A stretch of DNA of 64,000 nucleotides from Sphingomonadales bacterium. GTDB lineage: Bacteria; Bacteroidota; Bacteroidia; Chitinophagales; Chitinophagaceae. Position 1 is the stretch's first letter. Each line of letters opens with the position of its first letter. The position numbers and the translations under genes are program-made. Below the pieces are notes generated by a model. That model worked only from the letters and a program-made list of their open reading frames with translations. It did no database searches and was not told the DNA's origin. Below are positions 50,214-58,613 of the stretch, one piece after another. Location of the stretch: assembly GCA_016872195.1 (NCBI GenBank), contig VHAT01000011.1, positions 1 through 64,000 on the forward strand. The letters are read 5' to 3'.

Positions 50214-50756
50214 ATGAGAAAATCAAATTTTTACATTTTTAAATCTTTATTCACTACTTCTTTTGAAAATAAAATGATAAGTCCGCCACGCAGGTTGAGG
50301 AAAATGTTCTTGGTATTGATGTCTGTTATCTTTTGTTCTATTCTTATTTTGTCTTGTGGCGGGGATGAGATCCCACCTCCCGTTTATAATTTGAAGGCCG
50401 AGGCTCAAATTGGGAATATTGGACCTTATGGTGTAGTGATTTGTCCTAATCCGGGTAATGATTGTGCCAGTCTTTATCCTTATGCTCAAGACAACAGAAT
50501 ATTATTGGATGAATTTATGCGGATGTATAATCACGATAGCATAAATTACTTTTTCACCTACAAGAACTGGCAGAAAATATTCCCTTCATTGCAGAGAGAA
50601 AGAATGCTAGTAGATAGTCTCCGCAACGGATTATACACAATTGGATTTGATAAGGCGGGTAATATTCTGGTCAGGCACCCATTAAATGCCCTTGATCGAC
50701 AGGCTGAATTTATGGCAGCGATGAGATATACTTTTCTGATTTCGCCTGACAAGTAA
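50214..50756 (+). CDS. Putative lipoprotein of unknown function, AT-rich cluster
   Basis: 180 residues with an unusually long N-terminal region before the lipidation site: lipobox LILSC lies near residue 47, so the true start may be a later Met (MISPPRR at residue 21 or MFLVLMSV at residue 31). After GGDEIPPPVYN come a Cys pair (VVICPNPGNDCASLYPY) and a helical C-terminal half (DNRILLDEFMRMY, LQRERMLVDSLRNGLY). No domain is recognised. Codon use is more AT-rich than in the neighbours. First of three same-strand genes, ten bases before the next. Confidence 0.7.
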   Translation: MRKSNFYIFKSLFTTSFENKMISPPRRLRKMFLVLMSVIFCSILILSCGGDEIPPPVYNLKAEAQIGNIGPYGVVICPNPGNDCASLYPYAQDNRILLDEFMRMYNHDSINYFFTYKNWQKIFPSLQRERMLVDSLRNGLYTIGFDKAGNILVRHPLNALDRQAEFMAAMRYTFLISPDK

Positions 50757-50766
50757 GCGTTAATAC

Positions 50767-51861
50767 ATGGAAAAGTATATAACCGGACTGATTTCCTTTT
50801 TGGTTATTTGTCTGGCCATTGCGTGTCAGGTTCATAATCCCGATTGTGACACCATCGTTTATCGTCCTCGGCCTTTTGAAGGGAGTATACAAATCGATGA
50901 TAGCCTGAATACCGGTTTTATCTATAAGGTTTTAAAGCAGCATCCATTTAGTTCATGGGTTATGTATTGTTTATCTGCAGACTCCAATACTATTTTGCTT
51001 AATTATATTTCATCGGATGGTAATTTGGTTCGAATCGATCTTTTTGATTCTACTAAAACAAAGATATACCCTGTACGTTTTATTAAGCAGTCACTACTTG
51101 ATATGTCTGTGCTGGGTGACTCACTTTGTTTGCTAGATGGACAAAATAAGCAGTTTTACATTTTAGCAAAGGATTCTGTTGAGCGGTATGTCATTTCTAG
51201 TGAAGTCGATCTTTCGCCTTCATTTCCCCGTTCTCTGTATATTCATTTTAGTTATGCTGCCAGTCAGTTCTTTTTCGATCATTCAAACCTTTATTTTTCT
51301 ATCGGCGATGTAAGGGATCCTAATTTTCTTGGAGCCTATTCGGCGGGTGTATTTAACGTCAATTCACATCAGTTACGGTTGAAGTATCCCTATCCATCTT
51401 GTTATCGAAATAGTGTCATTTATCTTGAAAATACGCATTTCAGACCTGTAGCGAAAAACAAGATGATTTTTTGTTACAACTACACTGATGTAATAAAATG
51501 TTTTGATACATTAGGTCATATTACTTTCGAAGTATTACCATCTAACCCTGAGCGGGTTCGGAAGTTTGAAAAGAACAAGGAGCTTAATGCAGCCTATGTG
51601 CGTAAGTATGTCAATACATGTGATTTGAATCTTGGCGTTATTCCGCTTGATACTTCTGGTTTTTTTATATTTAGGAGGGGTGGTACGAAGCATGTAGAGG
51701 ATACGCCTACATATTATTGCAATTATTTTACACAAGACGGAGTTTCCAGACTGACTTCAATTGTTAAGCCGGTTATTCCAAGGAATGTAATTCAATTTAA
51801 AAGAGGCTTTCTATCGCTTTCTATTGATATGAAATCCGCTTATATCTATTCTTTGAAGTAA
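50767..51861 (+). CDS. Putative lipoprotein, beta-propeller-like
   Basis: 364 residues. Lipoprotein signal with lipobox LAIAC (C20). The mature part consists of repeating strand-rich units with short loops (YCLSADSNTILLNYISSDGNLVRIDLFD, SVLGDSLCLLDGQNKQFYILAKDS, FFFDHSNLYFSIGDV, each shorter than 30), which resembles the six-bladed propeller lipoproteins of Bacteroidota such as DUF4221, though I cannot confirm the family. No enzymatic motif is seen. It lies between two other small exported proteins and shares their AT-rich composition. Confidence 0.72.
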   Translation: MEKYITGLISFLVICLAIACQVHNPDCDTIVYRPRPFEGSIQIDDSLNTGFIYKVLKQHPFSSWVMYCLSADSNTILLNYISSDGNLVRIDLFDSTKTKIYPVRFIKQSLLDMSVLGDSLCLLDGQNKQFYILAKDSVERYVISSEVDLSPSFPRSLYIHFSYAASQFFFDHSNLYFSIGDVRDPNFLGAYSAGVFNVNSHQLRLKYPYPSCYRNSVIYLENTHFRPVAKNKMIFCYNYTDVIKCFDTLGHITFEVLPSNPERVRKFEKNKELNAAYVRKYVNTCDLNLGVIPLDTSGFFIFRRGGTKHVEDTPTYYCNYFTQDGVSRLTSIVKPVIPRNVIQFKRGFLSLSIDMKSAYIYSLK

Positions 51862-51895
51862 CGTTCAAGCCAATGGTTTATCCTATATATTTTCT

Positions 51896-52321
51896 ATGAG
51901 GTGTTTTTTAATTTGGTTGGCCTTTTTAAGTTGCATGCCTTTTTTTACTTGCTCTATAAAAAATTCAGTAAATGAGGATAGGGTATTTTATAATGGCGGA
52001 GTTTTAGAGAAATATATGGTTGCAGACAAGATTGTTCTTGTAACATGCACCCGGTGTGGTTGCTTCGTGGATGCTATTAATAACCTCAAGAATGAAGATT
52101 ATAAATATGTGTCCAGTTTTCCTATTTTGAATGACACCAATTGTAACCGATTAAATATTCCCTCTCATTACATTCATCGAAAAGTTATTGACTCAATAAG
52201 CACCGATCTTTATAATATTGTTTTAATAAAAAGGTCGACCGGGCATTATCAATTTAAAATACTGTCATTAAGTCAAAGCGCTAACATAACCTTGGCTATG
52301 CGCAATTATTTTGGTGATTAG
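51896..52321 (+). CDS. Small exported protein with CTRCGC motif, possibly thioredoxin-like
   Basis: 141 residues. Hydrophobic N-terminus with a likely lipidation Cys (MPFFTCSIKN, C19). The mature part contains KIVLVTCTRCGCFVDAINNL, a hydrophobic strand leading into Cys-x2-Cys-x-Cys and then a helix, the order seen at the active site of thioredoxin-fold proteins, followed by SSFPILNDTNCNRLNIP. The domain is shorter than a full TlpA protein. It is the last of three genes, 34 bases after the propeller-like gene. It may be a redox partner or a relic of such a protein. Confidence 0.68.
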   Translation: MRCFLIWLAFLSCMPFFTCSIKNSVNEDRVFYNGGVLEKYMVADKIVLVTCTRCGCFVDAINNLKNEDYKYVSSFPILNDTNCNRLNIPSHYIHRKVIDSISTDLYNIVLIKRSTGHYQFKILSLSQSANITLAMRNYFGD

Positions 52322-52408
52322 GAGCGGCGACTATTTCCGCCGATAGAACTCGATTCTAGTTTGTTCTTTGAAAACGTCCGTTTAAAAAGATATTTCACTT
52401 TTATAGGC

Positions 52409-53341
52409 TCAATGCAAAACGGCTGGGGTAATTAATCGAAAGCCATTGCCAACTACCTCTATGGTTACATGACTAGTCCTTGGGGTGGGCTCTCCATCGA
52501 CATGGATCAATGCGCCCTCATGATTTTCAATTTCTATGGATGATACCTGCCAATAAAGAATGTCTTGTTGTGTAATGTCCTTCGATAGTGACAAGAAGAG
52601 CTCTTCTTCTTGCATCGGAAGATTGCGTCCACTGAGTTGTTGATACGCGCGCCACAGCAATGGTATCTTATTTTGTTTTTTAACGATGACCACATCGAGT
52701 AGTCCGTCGGTTAGTGAAGCATGGGGGGCAATGGTGACCTTGTTGCCGAATTGATTAGCATTAGCAACGGTGATCATGTAAGCATCGAGTGCTATCTCTC
52801 GCTCCAACACGCGCACGTTAAATTTATAGGAGGGGGCCGATCTGAATTGTTTTATCGCATGTCGTATGTAGGTATTGAGTCCTCTTGTACCGCTTTTGGC
52901 ATATGCATGCGCCACGGCCCCATCAAAGCCAAGTCCGGTGAGCTCACAGGCAAACTGACCATTGACGGTATAGCCATCGGTGGCGATCGCTTTACCATTA
53001 AAAATAACGTCTAATGCTATTCGTGGGTCGGTAGAGAGTCCGGCACATCGAGCCAAGCCATTCCCTGATCCACAGGGTATTACTCCAAAGGGAAGATTCA
53101 AGTGGCGAAGTGATCCCACTACCTGGTTGATGGTGCCATCTCCTCCGGCAATGATAATATCGGTAAAGCGACCCTGCTGAATTCGCTGCGCTATCGGTTC
53201 ATAGTTTCCATCGATGGCTGAATCGTGACATTCAAATTTAAATCCGATCTCCACTGTGCGTGCCTCTATCTGTTTACGCAGCGAACCACGCGAACCCTTT
53301 CCGGCAATGGGGTTGATGATATAGAGTAATTTTCTGTTCAA
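52409..53341 (-). CDS. Diacylglycerol/sphingosine kinase-family lipid kinase (YegS-like)
   Basis: 310 residues starting at a TTG; an in-frame stop lies a few codons upstream and no ATG occurs near the N-terminus, so TTG is the real start (NRKLLYIINPIAGKGS). Kinase motif IIIAGGDGTINQVVGSL (GGDGT at 66-70) and GVIPCGSGNGLARCAGL bind ATP; a later segment ELTGLGFDGAVAH supports the family. It phosphorylates a lipid hydroxyl; sphingolipids or diacylglycerol are both possible in Bacteroidota. It lies 21 bases downstream of fabH. Confidence 0.9.
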   Translation of the reverse strand: MNRKLLYIINPIAGKGSRGSLRKQIEARTVEIGFKFECHDSAIDGNYEPIAQRIQQGRFTDIIIAGGDGTINQVVGSLRHLNLPFGVIPCGSGNGLARCAGLSTDPRIALDVIFNGKAIATDGYTVNGQFACELTGLGFDGAVAHAYAKSGTRGLNTYIRHAIKQFRSAPSYKFNVRVLEREIALDAYMITVANANQFGNKVTIAPHASLTDGLLDVVIVKKQNKIPLLWRAYQQLSGRNLPMQEEELFLSLSKDITQQDILYWQVSSIEIENHEGALIHVDGEPTPRTSHVTIEVVGNGFRLITPAVLH

Positions 53342-53362
53342 GCTAATCGGTTAATGCATAAA

Positions 53363-54412
53363 TTACCAACGCAATAAGGCGCTCGCCCAGGTAAAGCCAC
53401 TTCCAAAAGCCGCCAGACAAACGAGTTGTTGTTCTTTGATCAACCCCTTTTCCCACGCTTCGCAAAGAGCAATGGGCACAGAAGCGGCAGTCGTATTACC
53501 GTAGTGTTGAATATTATTATAGACCTGGTCATCGCGCAATCCTAATTTTTGTTGCACGAATTGAGCAATACGAAGATTGGCCTGATGGGGTATTAGCAGA
53601 TGCAGATCTGCCGGGGATAGTCCATTATTTGAGAGCGCCTCCATGATCACCTCCGGAAATTTCACAACGGCTTTCTTAAATACGGCCGGCCCGTCCATGT
53701 AAGGAAAAAGTTGTGCCTTGTCGATCATCTGTTGACTCATGAACATTTGGCCAATGGGCGCCTCGTCAAAATCGGCATAGCGTTCTTCTTTCCAATGATT
53801 GGCATGCGTGCCTGGGTTGTACATGGCTAGTATCTCGGCACTTTCACCGTCACTATGTAAATGAGTAGAGAGAATGCCCGTGTTCTCGTTGGTACTGGGT
53901 TGTAAAACGACGGCGCCGGCACCATCTCCGAATATCACCGATACGTTGCGGCCGCGGGTACTGAAATCTAATCCGAAAGAATGTTTCTCGGAGCCTACCA
54001 CTAAAATATTTTTATAAGTGCCTGTCCGAATAAATTGGTCTGCTACGCTGAGCGCATAGACAAAGCCACTGCATTGATTGCGGATATCGAGTGCTCCGAT
54101 CTCTTTCATCTGCATGGCGCGTTGCAATAAGACGCCACAGCCCGGAAAGTAATAATCTGGCGATAAGGTGGCAAAGATGATAAAGTCAATATCCTGCGCC
54201 GTAATGCCTGCCCGCTCAATAGCCATGCGAGCGGCCTCTACTCCCATAGTAGTGGTGGTTTCTTTTGTTCGGTGGGCGAACCGACGCTCCTTGATGCCGG
54301 TCCTTTCTTGGATCCACTCATCGCTGGTGTCCATGTATTGTAACAGATCATTATTAGTAACTACCTGCTCAGGCAGGTATTTGCCGATGCCGGCAATACG
54401 GGAGCGGATCAT
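53363..54412 (-). CDS. fabH: 3-oxoacyl-ACP synthase III
   Basis: 349 residues, slightly longer than the classical 317 owing to an insert around residues 195-235 (GTHANHWKEERYADFD). The catalytic triad is complete: C114 in NQCSGFVYAL, H276 in IPHQANLRIA and N306 in HYGNTTAASVP. It condenses acetyl- or branched acyl-CoA with malonyl-ACP to start fatty-acid synthesis. It lies between an alpha/beta hydrolase and a lipid kinase, on the same strand as both, so a loose lipid-related unit is possible. Confidence 0.92.
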   Translation of the reverse strand: MIRSRIAGIGKYLPEQVVTNNDLLQYMDTSDEWIQERTGIKERRFAHRTKETTTTMGVEAARMAIERAGITAQDIDFIIFATLSPDYYFPGCGVLLQRAMQMKEIGALDIRNQCSGFVYALSVADQFIRTGTYKNILVVGSEKHSFGLDFSTRGRNVSVIFGDGAGAVVLQPSTNENTGILSTHLHSDGESAEILAMYNPGTHANHWKEERYADFDEAPIGQMFMSQQMIDKAQLFPYMDGPAVFKKAVVKFPEVIMEALSNNGLSPADLHLLIPHQANLRIAQFVQQKLGLRDDQVYNNIQHYGNTTAASVPIALCEAWEKGLIKEQQLVCLAAFGSGFTWASALLRW

Positions 54413-54507
54413 AATAGCAAGGTTGAGACTACAAAGTAAAGTAAACCTGTCAATACTTCATTTTACCTTTTACCGTAAAAAGAATAGTCGACTGGATACC
54501 TTTCACC

Positions 54508-55506
54508 CTATTGGGTAAAGGGAGGAAGGTGTAATATCTGTTCTATAAAATCCATACAAGCTTTTTCTACGCTGGCTACATCTTTGGATTTGATCGGAGA
54601 GGCTAGTACATGATTGGCTGTATTGGGTAAGGCGATCGCTCTTTTTAGTGAGTCGGGTGTACTGACCGCATCATACATTTTTTTCATGGCGGATACTTTT
54701 ACGACCGGATCTTGCTCTTGCTCATTCTTATAATAATACAACATCAATAAGGGCTGCTTTATTCTCTCAAAGACTGAGCGGGTCATGGTCGTCTCCAGCA
54801 GTTGCTCTAATTCCACGGGGGCCGTCATCAAGTACCGATTATTCCAGTAACGGGCATAGAGGGCCGTAGTATCGTCCACCACTCTGTAGGTTCCCGCAAC
54901 CGCCTGTGCGATTTGTAATCCCCAGGGGTTATTGAGCAGCCAGGCTTTGTTATCGTTGATCTCGATATTGGGCGACAACAAGATTTGGCCTGCTATTTCT
55001 GGAAACTCAGTGGCTAATTTTAGTGAAAGGGTCCCTCCGGTAGAGGTCGACATCAATATCACTTTCTTTCCTAGTTTTTTTCCAATGGCCAATGCCTCCA
55101 ACGAAGATTCCCACAACCCCTGTGCTGTCATGCCACCCAGTGGTACCGTAGTGTCAATGCCATGATCTTGGAGTCGACTCAGGTAGAGATTCATACCAAA
55201 ATGAGCGGCCAGGTTTCGGTGCACGGGATCGCCCTCCATTTGCGAGGCAGAAAAACCATGCAGATAGACCAGCGCATATTCGGTGGGAGTGCGCAAACTA
55301 TCGTTAGCCCATACAATGCGGGCCTCGTTATTGGGTTTGATCTTATGCTGTGACTCTTGGTCGCGGATATATTGTTCCAGCGCCCCCGCCTCAGCAGGAA
55401 CTTCGGGCAGCGTTGTCTTATACACGGGATCGGCAGGTCGGGGGCCGGCCAGATAGAGCATAGTTAGGGCTAACACAATGATGGCCAGGCCTTTTAGGAA
55501 TTTCAT
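54508..55506 (-). CDS. Exported or membrane-anchored alpha/beta hydrolase
   Basis: 332 residues with an N-terminal hydrophobic helix (LKGLAIIVLALTMLYLAG) that anchors or exports it. Fold motifs: ALVYLHGFSAS (oxyanion loop), LMSTSTGGTLSL where the nucleophile elbow reads Ser-Thr-Ser-Thr-Gly instead of the usual Gly-x-Ser-x-Gly, and a C-terminal TANHVLASP with the catalytic His. Probably an esterase or lipase-like enzyme; substrate unknown. Divergent from typA. Confidence 0.85.
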   Translation of the reverse strand: MKFLKGLAIIVLALTMLYLAGPRPADPVYKTTLPEVPAEAGALEQYIRDQESQHKIKPNNEARIVWANDSLRTPTEYALVYLHGFSASQMEGDPVHRNLAAHFGMNLYLSRLQDHGIDTTVPLGGMTAQGLWESSLEALAIGKKLGKKVILMSTSTGGTLSLKLATEFPEIAGQILLSPNIEINDNKAWLLNNPWGLQIAQAVAGTYRVVDDTTALYARYWNNRYLMTAPVELEQLLETTMTRSVFERIKQPLLMLYYYKNEQEQDPVVKVSAMKKMYDAVSTPDSLKRAIALPNTANHVLASPIKSKDVASVEKACMDFIEQILHLPPFTQ

Positions 55507-55553
55507 ATCCTTTAATTTCTTCTAAATTAACCCATTATTGGCAAGAATTGAAC

Positions 55554-55561
55554 TACCTTTG
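55554..55561 (+). promoter_or_regulatory. -7 element of typA
   Basis: TACCTTTG, 22 bases before the ATG at 55584. A TTG at 55538-55540 is too close (13 bases) to be a confident -33 element. Confidence 0.45.
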
Positions 55562-55583
55562 CGCGTCTTTGAAAACACCCTTC

Positions 55584-57395
55584 ATGCAAATACGTAACAT
55601 TGCCATTATCGCCCACGTAGACCACGGAAAGACTACCCTGGTAGACAAGATCCTTCATGCCACCAAGGTTTTTCGCGATAACCAAGAGACCGGCGAGCTG
55701 ATCATGGATAGTAACGACCTGGAAAGAGAGCGCGGCATCACCATTTTTAGCAAGAATGCGGCGGTAACGTACAAAGATGTCAAGATCAACGTAATTGATA
55801 CGCCCGGACACGCCGATTTTGGTGGTGAGGTAGAGCGCGTACTCAAAATGGCAGACGGCGTTATTTTGCTGGTAGATGCCTTTGAAGGACCCATGCCCCA
55901 GACCCGTTTTGTATTGCAAAAGGCCTTGCAATTGAATTTGCATCCTATTGTGGTGATCAACAAAGTCGATAAGCCTAACTGTCGCCCCGATGAAGTGCAC
56001 GATGCGGTCTTCGAATTATTCTTTAATCTGGATGCGACCGAAGAGCAGTTACATTTTCCTACCTATTATGGTAGCGGTAAAAATGGTTGGTTCAACGATT
56101 CGCTTCAACAGATCGACAATATCAACCCGTTGTTGGATGGTATTTTGCAATATGTACCGGCTCCTAAGGTAAACGAGGGTCCCTTACAACTGCAGATCAC
56201 ATCGCTCGATTATTCATCTTTCTTGGGTCGTATCGCCGTAGGAAAAGTAGCGCGTGGGTCGATCAAAGAGAACCAGCCTATTGCGTTGATGCAAGCAGAC
56301 GGATCTATCAAAAAGTCGAGAGTAAAAGAGCTTTATGTTTTTGAAGGCATGGGTAAAAAGAAAGTTACCGAGGTGATCGCAGGTGATCTTTGTGCGGTGG
56401 TGGGGATCGAAGATTTTAACATTGGTGATACCATCGCCGATGCGGAAAATCCTGAGGCGTTGCCAGTGATCAGTGTGGATGAACCTACCATGAATATGTT
56501 ATTCTCTATCAACAATTCGCCTTTTTTCGGAAAGGATGGAAAGTTCGTGACCTCTCGTCATTTGCGCGATCGCTTACTGAAAGAGACCGAAAAGAATCTG
56601 GCGCTTCGTGTAGTGGATACCGAAGAGGGCGATAGTTTCTTAGTGTATGGAAGGGGAATTCTGCACTTAGGAATTTTGATCGAGACCATGCGTCGCGAAG
56701 GATATGAACTGACCGTTGGTCAACCTCAGGTGATCGTCAAGGAGATCGATGGCAAAAAATCGGAGCCCTATGAAAACTTGGTGGTGGATGTGCCACAGGA
56801 GTTCGCTTCTAAAGTAATTGACCTGGTGAGTCGTCGTAAAGGAGAGATGCTGGTAATGGAGACGAAGGGCGAAATGCAACATCTGGAATTTGATATTCCT
56901 TCGCGTGGATTGATCGGGCTTCGTACCCAAATGCTTACCGCGACCACAGGAGAGGCGGTAATGGCACATCGATTTAGTGAATATAAACCCTGGAAGGGGC
57001 CTATCCCCGGTCGTAATAACGGGGTATTGGTATCAAAATTTCAAGAACGCTCTACGGGCTATTCCATTGATAAATTACAAGACCGCGGCACCTTCTTTAT
57101 AGAGCCGGGCGAAGAGGTCTATGCCGGACAGATCGTAGCGGAAAATATTAAGCCAGGCGACCTGGTCGTGAATGTTACCGAAGCGAAAAAATTGACCAAT
57201 CACCGGGCCAGTGGCAGTGATGATGCTACCCGTATTGCTCCCCGCACTTTGATGACGCTGGAGGAATGTATGGAATACATTCAACAAGATGAATGTATAG
57301 AAGTAACGCCTAATTTTATTCGGATGCGCAAAGTGGTGCTCAACGAAGATGAGCGCAAGAAGGTGCAAAAGAAAATGGAGGCCGAAGCCTCTTGA
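55584..57395 (+). CDS. typA: Translational GTPase TypA/BipA
   Basis: 603 residues from the ATG at 55584 (MQIRNIAIIAHVDHGKTTL); the upstream extension runs over the promoter. GTPase motifs: AHVDHGKTTL (P-loop), RGITIFSKN, DTPGHADFGGEV and NKVDKP. Domains II, III and V and the BipA-specific C-terminal domain follow (for example LMTLEECMEYIQQDE). The protein binds ribosomes and helps 50S assembly and growth under stress or cold. Confidence 0.96.
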   Translation: MQIRNIAIIAHVDHGKTTLVDKILHATKVFRDNQETGELIMDSNDLERERGITIFSKNAAVTYKDVKINVIDTPGHADFGGEVERVLKMADGVILLVDAFEGPMPQTRFVLQKALQLNLHPIVVINKVDKPNCRPDEVHDAVFELFFNLDATEEQLHFPTYYGSGKNGWFNDSLQQIDNINPLLDGILQYVPAPKVNEGPLQLQITSLDYSSFLGRIAVGKVARGSIKENQPIALMQADGSIKKSRVKELYVFEGMGKKKVTEVIAGDLCAVVGIEDFNIGDTIADAENPEALPVISVDEPTMNMLFSINNSPFFGKDGKFVTSRHLRDRLLKETEKNLALRVVDTEEGDSFLVYGRGILHLGILIETMRREGYELTVGQPQVIVKEIDGKKSEPYENLVVDVPQEFASKVIDLVSRRKGEMLVMETKGEMQHLEFDIPSRGLIGLRTQMLTATTGEAVMAHRFSEYKPWKGPIPGRNNGVLVSKFQERSTGYSIDKLQDRGTFFIEPGEEVYAGQIVAENIKPGDLVVNVTEAKKLTNHRASGSDDATRIAPRTLMTLEECMEYIQQDECIEVTPNFIRMRKVVLNEDERKKVQKKMEAEAS

Positions 57396-57426
57396 AATTG
57401 ATGTTGTAATCTTGCCTTGGATCGCT

Positions 57427-57648
57427 ATGAAAAAGTCATTATTTCTTTCCATAGTAGTGCTGATCGCCATTTGGCTCATGACAATGCCCGCCGCCTTTTC
57501 TCAGTGTTCTATATGCACCAAAACGGCCCAGCAATTGGGAGAAGGTCCGGCCGAGGGGATGAACACGGGCATATTGTACCTCGCTTTTGCTCCATTTGCA
57601 ATTATCGGCTATATCGCCTATCGTTGGTACAAGGCCAACCGAGATTAA
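57427..57648 (+). CDS. Small membrane protein with N-terminal signal and CxxC
   Basis: 73 residues from the ATG at 57427. Signal peptide or first helix (SLFLSIVVLIAIWLMTMPAAFSQ), then CSICTKTAQQLGEGPAEGMNTGILYL, and a second hydrophobic helix (LAFAPFAIIGYIAYRWYK). The CxxC directly after the cleavage site, the Gly-rich GMNTGILYL and the YRWYK ending form a recurrent pattern in short Bacteroidota proteins with no known role. It follows typA by 31 bases. Confidence 0.78.
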   Translation: MKKSLFLSIVVLIAIWLMTMPAAFSQCSICTKTAQQLGEGPAEGMNTGILYLAFAPFAIIGYIAYRWYKANRD

Positions 57649-57654
57649 AGGGCT

Positions 57655-58578
57655 TCAAGTAGCCTCCTTTACAAAGCGGTAGAGATTAAAATCGTTTTGC
57701 ATTAACGCCATCCTTATTTGTTCTTGCAAGGCCGGCCTTGCTATATCGTGCATTCTTTTTCGTTGAATCAACTGGTATGCTTTTTCGGCCAGGAGCCAGC
57801 TTTTCTTCTCTCGCTGTTCTGGGTGTTGATGTAATGATTCGATGGCGACGGCCAATTCCTGTACCCCCTCTGCCCGCGTAGCAACGGTTTGTAATATGGG
57901 TATGGTCGTTTGCTTTCTGCTAAAGGCAGGGGCCAGCATCGCTTGCAGATTCTTTACAAAAGCGGCCGCATCCGGACGATCGGCTTTATTGACCACAAAC
58001 AGATCTGCAATTTCCATCAAACCTGCTTTCATCGTTTGTACTTCATCACCCGCTTCGGGTACCAACACCACAGCCGTTACATCGGCGAGACCTGCAATCT
58101 CGACCTCGGTTTGTCCTACTCCTACTGTCTCTATCAAGATCCAATCAAATCCGGCTTGGCGAAGCAGGTCGGTCATTTCAATGATCTTTGGATGTAATCC
58201 ACCCATTGATCCCCTGGTGGCCAGCGATCGGATATATACATCGGGATGATCATACCAAGTGTTCATGCGGATGCGATCGCCCAGCAAGGCACCTTGATGG
58301 AAAGGCGAGGAGGGATCTACGCAGAGCACGGCAATTTTTTTGCCTTGCCTTGTCCAGATACTGATAAGGGCGTCTACCAAGGTGCTTTTACCGGCACCAG
58401 GAGGCCCCGTGATCCCGATCACAGGAGTGGCTGCAGCAGGAAGCGAAGCCAATAATTCTTCGTATCCGGGCTGTTCGTTCTCTATAAACGAGAGTAAACG
58501 GGCCAATGCTTTATGATCACCTTTCTTTAATTGTTCAAACTGTTCTTGCCACATAGCGGATCCGATCAAGCGGTTCAT
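57655..58578 (-). CDS. meaB: Methylmalonyl-CoA mutase-associated GTPase MeaB
   Basis: 307 residues. G3E-family P-loop GITGPPGAGKSTLVDALI, then VLCVDPSSPFHQGALLGDRIRM, the family signature IETVGVGQTEVEIAG and NKADRPDA. MeaB protects and loads the B12 cofactor of methylmalonyl-CoA mutase; the mutase genes are not in the window. A -7 element ends two bases before the ATG. The divergent glycosyltransferase gene begins 35 bases away. Confidence 0.94.
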   Translation of the reverse strand: MNRLIGSAMWQEQFEQLKKGDHKALARLLSFIENEQPGYEELLASLPAAATPVIGITGPPGAGKSTLVDALISIWTRQGKKIAVLCVDPSSPFHQGALLGDRIRMNTWYDHPDVYIRSLATRGSMGGLHPKIIEMTDLLRQAGFDWILIETVGVGQTEVEIAGLADVTAVVLVPEAGDEVQTMKAGLMEIADLFVVNKADRPDAAAFVKNLQAMLAPAFSRKQTTIPILQTVATRAEGVQELAVAIESLHQHPEQREKKSWLLAEKAYQLIQRKRMHDIARPALQEQIRMALMQNDFNLYRFVKEAT

Positions 58579-58580
58579 TT

Positions 58581-58588
58581 CAAAGGTA
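58581..58588 (-). promoter_or_regulatory. meaB -7 element touching the start codon
   Basis: TACCTTTG on the minus strand (58588 to 58581), two bases before the ATG at 58578. Transcription would begin at or just inside the start codon, so either the mRNA is leaderless or a weaker upstream promoter is used. Confidence 0.45.
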
Positions 58589-58613
58589 AGCGGGATAGCG
58601 TTAATTTTAACGC

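Noticed and set aside
52325-52342. CGGCG/CGCCG hairpin between convergent genes as a terminator
   Set aside because: Only five pairs, eight-base loop and no T-run on either side.
54499-54521. Hairpin at the end of the alpha/beta hydrolase as a terminator
   Set aside because: The stem has a bulge, overlaps the stop codon and has no T-run on the minus strand.
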